DNA from: Paracoccaceae bacterium | GTDB taxonomy: Bacteria; Pseudomonadota; Alphaproteobacteria; Rhodobacterales; Rhodobacteraceae | Assembly: GCA_020852535.1 (NCBI GenBank) | Contig: JADZAO010000070.1 | Location: forward strand, 1 to 12,175 | Direction: 5' to 3' | DNA: 12,175 nucleotides | Part shown: piece after piece, positions 7,150 through 12,175 of the stretch | How the letters are laid out: the number at the start of each line of letters is the position of its first letter | How positions within the stretch are numbered: position 1 is the first letter of the stretch | Position numbers and translations under genes: made by a program | Notes under the pieces: model-generated | The model's input: the letters and a program-made list of their open reading frames with translations, nothing else | Told to the model about the DNA's origin: nothing | The model's database searches: none

Positions 7150-8730
7150 TCAGCCCACCAATTCGCCCCGAAGCGCTCGATCCATTAACACAACCGTCTC
7201 TTCTACACCGTAAAGCGCCACAAATCCGCCAAAACGCGGCCCATCTGATGCACCCAGTAGCACTTCGTAGAGTGCTTTGAACCAGTCACGCAGCGGCTCA
7301 AACCCGTGCTTTCTACCCACGGCAAAGACCATCGACTGCAACGCCTCGTCGTCCAGCCCGCCCTCCCAAGCGACCAGTTGCGCGCGCATGTCTTCCATCG
7401 CTGCCCGTTCCATATCGGTCGGCAAACGAAATGACCGTGTAGGTGCGACCTTGTCGGCAAAGTACCGCACAGCAAAACTGGCCGCCGCGTCAAGATCAGG
7501 ATTTCTTTCCGGCGAAGCTTTTGGTGCATAACGTCGGATGAAGTTCCACAAACCCTTGGCATCCTTGGCCCCTGCCACGCTCGCCAAATTGAGCAGCATT
7601 GAAAAGGCCACCGCCATCTTCGATTCTGGCGGATTGCCACCATGAATATGCCAGACAGGATTATTTACCTGCGCATCAACATCCTGCGTCGGATAAGCTC
7701 TCAACTGCTGGTGATATTCGTCCACCGCTCGCGGAATCACGTCAAAATGCATCCTCTTTGCCGTCTTGGGCTTTTGATACATAAAATAAGACAGGCTCTC
7801 GGTCGCGGCATAAGTCAGCCATTCATCAATAGTCAGCCCATTGCCTTTAGACTTAGATATCTTCTGCCCTTGATCGTCGAGGAAAAGCTCATAGGCCATA
7901 TGATTTGGCTTCCGCCCGCCCAAAACTTCACAAATGCCATCATATATCGGCGTGTTTGTGCTATGGTCCTTACCATACATCTCGAAGTCCACACCCAGCG
8001 CTGCCCAACGTGCACCTAAATCAGGCTTCCACTGCAGCTTCACATTGCCGCCCGTAACCGGCAGCGTCCATTCACGGCCATCCTCATCATCGAAGGTGAT
8101 TATGCCATCCTTGGCATTCACATCTTTCATCGGCACATAGAGCACACGCCCCGTTTCAGGATGGATAGGCAGGAACGCGGAATATGTCTTCTGCCGCTCG
8201 TCCCGCAGGCTTGCCAGCATGATAGCCATAATCGCGTCATAACGCTCTGCCGCCAGCCTGAGCGTATCATCGAACTTGCCCGACTTATAAAATTCGGTGG
8301 CTGATATGAACTCGTATTCGAACCCAAAGGTATCGAGAAAACGCCTTAGCATGGCATTGTTATGCGCACCAAAGCTGTCAAACTTACCATAGGGATCCGG
8401 CACGCTGGTCAGGGGCTTTTGCATATGTTGGCGCAGCATGTCTTGCTGCGGCACATTCTCTGGCACCTTTCGCATTCCGTCGACATCATCAGAAAAACAG
8501 ATCAACCTCGTAGGAATATCAGAAATCACCTCAAAGGCACGACGGATCATCGTCGTCCGCGCCACCTCACCGAATGTACCAATATGGGGCAGACCCGAGG
8601 GACCATACCCTGTTTCAAACAACACATAGCCCTTTTCCGGCGCCTTTTTTTCGTAGCGTTTCAGGATGGCACGGGCCTCTTCAAAAGGCCAAGCATTCGA
8701 TTTCATCGCAGCATCACGCAAGACAGCCAT
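7150..8730 (-). CDS. lysK: Class I lysyl-tRNA synthetase (LysRS1)
   Basis: Encodes 526 residues of the class I (archaeal and alphaproteobacterial) lysyl-tRNA synthetase, which charges tRNA-Lys with lysine using ATP. It is not related to the class II LysS of most bacteria. The N-terminal region matches the family (WPFEEA, then ETGYGPSGLPHIGTFGEVAR), with the HIGH-type signature as His49-Ile-Gly-Thr52. The second class I signature is QKISKSKGNGL (KISKS at 290-294) at the usual distance. The C-terminal part is the helical anticodon-binding region. I prefer the ATG at 8728-8730, which has AGGA 8 nt upstream; an in-frame ATG at 8737-8739 would add three residues. It is a single gene, converging on truA and divergent from the TerB-like gene. 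Confidence 0.95.
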   Translation of the reverse strand: MAVLRDAAMKSNAWPFEEARAILKRYEKKAPEKGYVLFETGYGPSGLPHIGTFGEVARTTMIRRAFEVISDIPTRLICFSDDVDGMRKVPENVPQQDMLRQHMQKPLTSVPDPYGKFDSFGAHNNAMLRRFLDTFGFEYEFISATEFYKSGKFDDTLRLAAERYDAIMAIMLASLRDERQKTYSAFLPIHPETGRVLYVPMKDVNAKDGIITFDDEDGREWTLPVTGGNVKLQWKPDLGARWAALGVDFEMYGKDHSTNTPIYDGICEVLGGRKPNHMAYELFLDDQGQKISKSKGNGLTIDEWLTYAATESLSYFMYQKPKTAKRMHFDVIPRAVDEYHQQLRAYPTQDVDAQVNNPVWHIHGGNPPESKMAVAFSMLLNLASVAGAKDAKGLWNFIRRYAPKASPERNPDLDAAASFAVRYFADKVAPTRSFRLPTDMERAAMEDMRAQLVAWEGGLDDEALQSMVFAVGRKHGFEPLRDWFKALYEVLLGASDGPRFGGFVALYGVEETVVLMDRALRGELVG

Positions 8731-8783
8731 CGTCCACATCCTATTCCAGCACGGAGGACCGCGCCTTTGAAAAACATTGCGTC

Positions 8784-8812
8784 CGTCTATTGCTGCCCCT
8801 GCCCCACGTCAA
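8784..8812 (-). promoter_or_regulatory. Candidate promoter of the lysyl-tRNA synthetase gene
   Basis: Minus strand: TTGACG (8807-8812), 17 nt, TAGACG (8784-8789). The -35 matches five of six consensus bases and the spacing is ideal. The start would be near 8777, giving a leader of about 47 nt. No T-box or other leader structure is apparent. Confidence 0.4.
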
Positions 8813-8847
8813 TAAATCTAAGAGTCAATCTATAAGGAATCCTGTCT

Positions 8848-9267
8848 GTGTCCGAATCCTCGCCCATGTCGCCCCAAGACGCCCTAATCGCCGTGATGGT
8901 TGCCTGTTCGGCATCCGACGAAAACATGCGCACCGCAGAACTCGTGGCGATTCAGCGCATGGTCAACCATATGCCAGTCTTCGCAGGCTACGACCTCGAC
9001 CGCATCAGCCGCATCAGCCAGATAGTCTTCGACCTCTTCGAAGAAGAAGATGGCCTCGACGCCCTTTTTGGCCTGATACGCAACGCCCTGCCCGAGCGCC
9101 TCAACGAAACCGCTTATGCGCTGGCCTGCGATGTGGTCACCGCAGACGGCAAACATAACGAAGTAGAACTACGCATGCTCGAAGAGATGCGCGAGGAGCT
9201 CAGCATCGACCGCCTCCACGCTGCCGCCATCGAATGGGGCACACGCGTGCGCCACATGACACCCTAA
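8848..9267 (+). CDS. TerB-like (tellurite-resistance B family) small protein
   Basis: Encodes 139 residues, predicted soluble, helical and acidic. It starts with GTG at 8848, supported by AAGGA 9 nt upstream (8834-8838). The fold matches the TerB domain (PF05099). There are two helical halves, each with acidic metal-binding-like motifs: CSASDENMRTAEL (20-32) and TADGKHNEVELRML (98-111), the latter being the typical ADG-x3-E form. No signal peptide or membrane segment is present. TerB proteins are linked to metal or stress sensing with terC, terD and terE, but none of these is nearby. A stand-alone copy like this is common in alphaproteobacteria and its function is not established. It is divergent from the lysyl-tRNA synthetase gene and converges on nadD. 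Confidence 0.8.
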   Translation: MSESSPMSPQDALIAVMVACSASDENMRTAELVAIQRMVNHMPVFAGYDLDRISRISQIVFDLFEEEDGLDALFGLIRNALPERLNETAYALACDVVTADGKHNEVELRMLEEMREELSIDRLHAAAIEWGTRVRHMTP

Positions 9268-9350
9268 GACTTATCCCCACAAAAGTGGAGTCTCCCTTAG
9301 AAAAAGAAAGCTCTTCTGAACGCATCTGCACGGGGTCCGCTTGGCAAAAA

Positions 9351-9947
9351 CTAGGGCCGCCAATTCCCCCGCGCCCTTATTTCACTCGACGACGAACCAT
9401 CCATCGGCAAGTTCACGAAACACCAAGCCGGCGCACCTCGTAACCGCAAGGCCTCGCCCCGTCCAACCCGCTCACCGCTGAACACCCGCGCGGCCTTACT
9501 CGTTCGCCCACGCACGCTCCAACCGGGTCGCGCCAACACGCCCACAGGGACACGCCACAAAATTTCCTGCCAGCGCTCCCAACGATGAAACTGCACAAGG
9601 TTATCCGCCCCCATCAGCCAAACGAAACGCACGCCGGGATACAGCGCCTGCAACTGCGCCAGCGTATCCACCGTCCGCACCGTGCCAAGTCGTACCTCCA
9701 GATCAGTCACCACCACACGCGGATCACGCATCAACAAACGCGCACGCGCCATGCGATCGACCGAAGGCGCAGGCACATGCTCTTTCAACGGATTTCCAGA
9801 TGACACGAGCCACCACACACGATTCAGCCTCATCCGCTTCAGCGCCTCGCGGGTGATATGCACATGCCCCCGATGCGCCGGATCAAAGGATCCGCCGAGC
9901 AACCCGATAACCATCCCCTTACAGGCTTTTGGAAACCCTGTCCGCAC
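9351..9947 (-). CDS. nadD: Nicotinate-nucleotide adenylyltransferase NadD
   Basis: Encodes 198 residues. NadD adenylates nicotinate mononucleotide to deamido-NAD in NAD synthesis. The nucleotidyltransferase motif GLLGGSFDPAHRGH holds the HxGH signature as His25 to His28. The later motif FVWLMGADNLVQFHRWERW is diagnostic for NadD, and the C-terminal SSSSEIRARG is the ISSTxIR-type motif. I chose the GTG at 9947 because GGGGAGA lies about 7 nt upstream and because the MRxGFP opening is what I recall from Rhodobacteraceae. The alternative ATG at 9914 has AAGGGG directly against it, which is too close for a ribosome binding site. The usual neighbours obgE, proBA and rsfS are absent. The gene is divergent from ettA. 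Confidence 0.94.
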   Translation of the reverse strand: MRTGFPKACKGMVIGLLGGSFDPAHRGHVHITREALKRMRLNRVWWLVSSGNPLKEHVPAPSVDRMARARLLMRDPRVVVTDLEVRLGTVRTVDTLAQLQALYPGVRFVWLMGADNLVQFHRWERWQEILWRVPVGVLARPGWSVRGRTSKAARVFSGERVGRGEALRLRGAPAWCFVNLPMDGSSSSEIRARGNWRP

Positions 9948-9966
9948 CCGCGTTCTCCCCGCCTAC

Positions 9967-10016
9967 AGCGATAAAACCCGAACCACCCCACGTTGCCCTT
10001 GTCCAGCATTATCGCT
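9967..10016. repeat. Spaced inverted repeat AGCGATAA / TTATCGCT
   Basis: AGCGATAA (9967-9974) is repeated as its exact reverse complement TTATCGCT (10009-10016), separated by 34 nt. The arms bracket the candidate ettA promoter and lie in the nadD-ettA divergent spacer. They could be a pair of operator sites or form a structure in a nadD-side transcript. Confidence 0.4.
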
Positions 10017-10021
10017 ACATA
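9993..10021 (+). promoter_or_regulatory. Candidate promoter of ettA
   Basis: TTGCCC (9993-9998), 17 nt, TACATA (10016-10021). The start would be near 10028, about 28 nt before the ettA ATG and upstream of the AGGAG ribosome binding site at 10044-10048. Confidence 0.4.
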
Positions 10022-10055
10022 CACACCAACCCAAGAAGCGATTAGGAGCGGCACG

Positions 10056-11711
10056 ATGACCTCGTATCAATACGTCTATCATATGGAGGGCGTTTCCAAA
10101 ACCTATCCCGGCGGAAAAAAGTGCTTCGAAAACATTAATTTAAACTTCCTACCAGGCGTCAAGATTGGCGTCGTCGGCATCAACGGCTCGGGTAAATCCT
10201 CTCTCTTGCGGATCATGGCAGGTCAAGACACCGATTTCAAAGGCGAGGCTTGGGCCGCTAAGGGCACAAAAGTCGGTTATCTTTCACAAGAACCCTACCT
10301 TGATCCCACGCTCGACGTGAAGAGCAACGTGATGCTCGGCGTTGCAAAGCAAAAGGCAATTCTCGACCGCTACAACGAACTTGCCATAAACTACGCTGAC
10401 GAAACCGCCGACGAGATGGCACAACTACAAGACCAAATCGACGCTGAGAACCTCTGGGAGCTCGAAGCCACGGTGGGCGTTGCGATGGACGCCCTGCGCT
10501 GCCCGCCGGATGACGCCGATGTCGAAAGCTTATCGGGGGGTGAGCGTCGCCGCGTGGCACTGTGCAAGCTGCTGCTCGAAAAGCCCGACATGTTGCTCTT
10601 AGACGAACCGACCAACCACTTAGATGCGGAATCGATTGCTTGGCTGCAAAAGCATCTAATCAACTACAAAGGAACAATCCTGATCGTCACCCACGACCGC
10701 TATTTCCTTGACGACATCACATCGTGGATTCTGGAACTGGACCGCGGGCGCGGCATTCCATACGAGGGCAATTATTCTGCATGGCTCGACCAAAAAGCCA
10801 AACGCATGCAGCAGGAAGCCCGCGAGGACAAGTCCAAGCAAAAATCACTCGAAAAAGAACTCGAATGGATCCGCGCTAGCGCTAAGGCACGTCAAGCCAA
10901 GTCCAAAGCCCGCATCCAGCGCTACAACGAAATGGCAAGTCAAACCGTTCTGGAACGGTCGTCCAACGCTCAAATCATCATCCCCAACGGCGAACGCCTC
11001 GGCAACAAAGTAATTGAAGTTACGGGACTCAAAAAAGCGATGGGCGAGCGTTTGCTCATCGAAGACTTATCTTTCACCATCCCGCCGGGCGCCATCGTCG
11101 GCGTAATTGGGCCCAACGGCGCGGGAAAATCCACCCTCTTTCGCATGATCACAGGACAAGAAAAACCCGACGAGGGTACCATCACGCTAGGCGAAACCGT
11201 CCAGCTTTCCTACGTCGACCAGTCTCGCGATGCGCTCGACCCAAACAAAACTGTCTGGGAAGAAGTCTCAGGCGGCAGCGAGGTCATCCACCTCGGCGAC
11301 ATGGAGATAAATTCTCGCGTCTACACCGGCGCCTTCAACTTCAAAGGCACCGACCAGCAGAAAAAAGTCGGCCTTCTCTCGGGCGGTGAACGCAACCGCG
11401 TCCACATGGCCAAACTGCTGCGCTCGAGCGGCAACGTTCTACTCCTCGACGAACCAACCAACGACCTCGACGTCGAAACCCTACAAGCGCTTGAGTCCGC
11501 CATCGAGGACTTCGCGGGCTGCGCCGTAATTATCAGCCACGACCGTTTCTTCCTTGACCGTCTCTGCACCCATATCCTCGCCTACGAAGGCGATGCCCAT
11601 TGGGAATGGTTCGAAGGCAACTTCCAGTCTTATGAAGAAGACAAGGTCCGACGTCTGGGTCCAGACTCGATCGAACCAAAACGCGTTAAATACAAACGCT
11701 TTAGCCGTTGA
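10056..11711 (+). CDS. ettA: Energy-dependent translational throttle EttA (ABC-F protein)
   Basis: Encodes 551 residues, the expected EttA length. EttA is an ABC-F ATPase that binds the ribosomal E site and gates entry into elongation according to the ATP/ADP ratio. Two ATP-binding cassettes are complete. Domain 1 has Walker A GINGSGKSS (41-49), signature LSGGERRRVAL (159-169), Walker B LLLDEPTNHLD (180-190) and His213 in THDRYFLDD. Domain 2 has GPNGAGKST (352-360), LSGGERNRVHM (441-451), LLLDEPTNDLD (462-472) and SHDRFFLD. The arm insertion lies at about 95-145, and the charged linker at about 241-300 joins the domains. There is no membrane segment, as expected for ABC-F. I chose the ATG at 10056 because AGGAG lies 7 nt upstream; a start at 9993 falls inside the promoter. 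The gene is followed directly by an intrinsic terminator. Confidence 0.97.
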   Translation: MTSYQYVYHMEGVSKTYPGGKKCFENINLNFLPGVKIGVVGINGSGKSSLLRIMAGQDTDFKGEAWAAKGTKVGYLSQEPYLDPTLDVKSNVMLGVAKQKAILDRYNELAINYADETADEMAQLQDQIDAENLWELEATVGVAMDALRCPPDDADVESLSGGERRRVALCKLLLEKPDMLLLDEPTNHLDAESIAWLQKHLINYKGTILIVTHDRYFLDDITSWILELDRGRGIPYEGNYSAWLDQKAKRMQQEAREDKSKQKSLEKELEWIRASAKARQAKSKARIQRYNEMASQTVLERSSNAQIIIPNGERLGNKVIEVTGLKKAMGERLLIEDLSFTIPPGAIVGVIGPNGAGKSTLFRMITGQEKPDEGTITLGETVQLSYVDQSRDALDPNKTVWEEVSGGSEVIHLGDMEINSRVYTGAFNFKGTDQQKKVGLLSGGERNRVHMAKLLRSSGNVLLLDEPTNDLDVETLQALESAIEDFAGCAVIISHDRFFLDRLCTHILAYEGDAHWEWFEGNFQSYEEDKVRRLGPDSIEPKRVKYKRFSR

Positions 11712-11738
11712 TTTATCTTCCAACACTCAAAGTCATTG

Positions 11739-11766
11739 AAAAGCCCCGAAAGATCGAGGCTTTTTT
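11739..11766 (+). terminator. Intrinsic terminator downstream of ettA
   Basis: AAAAGCCCCGA (11739-11749) pairs with TCGAGGCTTTT (11754-11764) with one C-A mismatch and a 4-nt loop, followed by six T (11761-11766). It starts 27 nt after the ettA stop. Confidence 0.85.
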
Positions 11767-12175
11767 CTTAATATAGAGGAATGACAAACCGCTGGCCTGA
11801 CCCTCGAAATCATCGGCACCGCGCCCGTCAACTTCTCACTCCAAAGCACTAGCAAGTGCAGCTTCGATGTATCAATCTATAACAATTTGAAACGAGTCAA
11901 ACCAAGGATTTTATAGTCACTTTCATTACCAAGTATGCAGCAAGCACCTCGATAAAACAAACCCTGTTTCCCGGACTTCACGGTCATAAGAGAGGGCAAG
12001 TTCAGCGTCAAAGCCGCGGGGGACTAGAGCTAGACAGCCAATCGCTCATGCCGGAGGACAAATCGGTCGGCTCTTTATGTCATATTGTTAACTGCTGGTA
12101 CTGAGCAAATAGTTTCTGGCACGCTCAACAGAGCAAACTAACCTATCACGACTGTCACCCCAGCTTTTTTTGTTA
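11767..12175. other. Spacer without an intact gene; possible frameshifted small ORF near 11783-11909
   Basis: About 410 nt follow the ettA terminator. The first part (about 11785-11840) has GC-rich, gene-like codons; the rest is AT-rich. A 42-codon plus-strand frame, beginning after a TGA, reads AGLTLEIIGTAPVNFSLQ and ends at a TAG near 11919. Short minus-strand frames of 13 and 36 codons are unrecognised. A T-run near the right edge (12163-12170) is not preceded by a clear hairpin. Confidence 0.4.

Noticed and set aside
9268..9350. Terminator between the convergent TerB-like and nadD genes
   Set aside because: A bulged CCAC/GTGG hairpin (9268-9292) has no T-run on the plus strand, and an AGAA/TTCT stem (about 9305-9319) before a T-run on the minus strand is too weak and AT-only to call.
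9993..10055. Extension of EttA upstream of its AGGAG-supported ATG
   Set aside because: The added 21 residues overlap the candidate promoter and do not resemble the EttA N-terminus.
1..12175. CRISPR array, insertion sequence or tandem repeat
   Set aside because: I saw no regularly spaced direct repeats, no transposase with terminal repeats, and no long tandem array in the window.

Overview
The window reads as a chromosomal segment of an alphaproteobacterium, most likely a Rhodobacterales (Roseobacter-type) organism. The clues are the class I (archaeal-type) lysyl-tRNA synthetase, a NadD whose N-terminal extension I recall from Rhodobacteraceae, a typical alphaproteobacterial tRNA-Glu, and moderately GC-rich genes set in markedly AT-richer spacers. 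The placement is inference from family memory, not a search.

Layout. 1-505: AT-rich, no convincing complete gene; a possible gene start runs off the left edge on the minus strand, and a short receiver-like relic lies at 196-390. 506-4421 (minus): a two-gene operon, dabB then dabA, encoding an energy-coupled inorganic-carbon (CO2/bicarbonate) accumulation complex. DabB is a proton-channel subunit of the NuoL/MrpA family and DabA is a zinc-dependent, carbonic-anhydrase-like subunit. The two coding regions overlap by 20 nt. 4519-5385 (plus): a divergent LysR-type regulator; the 97-nt gap holds a perfect dyad with the T-N11-A LysR signature, placed to control both sides. 5473-5547: tRNA-Glu(UUC). 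5548-6179: about 630 nt without an intact gene, with hairpins and a short peptide trace resembling a serine recombinase on the minus strand. 6180-6950 (plus): truA. 7150-8730 (minus): class I lysyl-tRNA synthetase. 8848-9267 (plus): small TerB-like protein. 9351-9947 (minus): nadD. 10056-11711 (plus): ettA, followed by a clear intrinsic terminator. 11767-12175: no intact gene, but a possible frameshifted small ORF.

Functional picture. The right two thirds is housekeeping: tRNA-Glu, tRNA modification (TruA), aminoacylation (LysRS1), NAD synthesis (NadD) and a ribosome-bound ABC-F factor (EttA), arranged as single genes in alternating orientation with their own promoters and terminators. The accessory module is lysR-dabBA, a self-contained regulated system for concentrating inorganic carbon. 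No Rubisco or carboxysome gene is visible here, so in this organism it may serve anaplerotic carboxylation or growth at low CO2 rather than autotrophy. The eroded gene traces in the spacers suggest past insertion and decay on both sides of the core genes.
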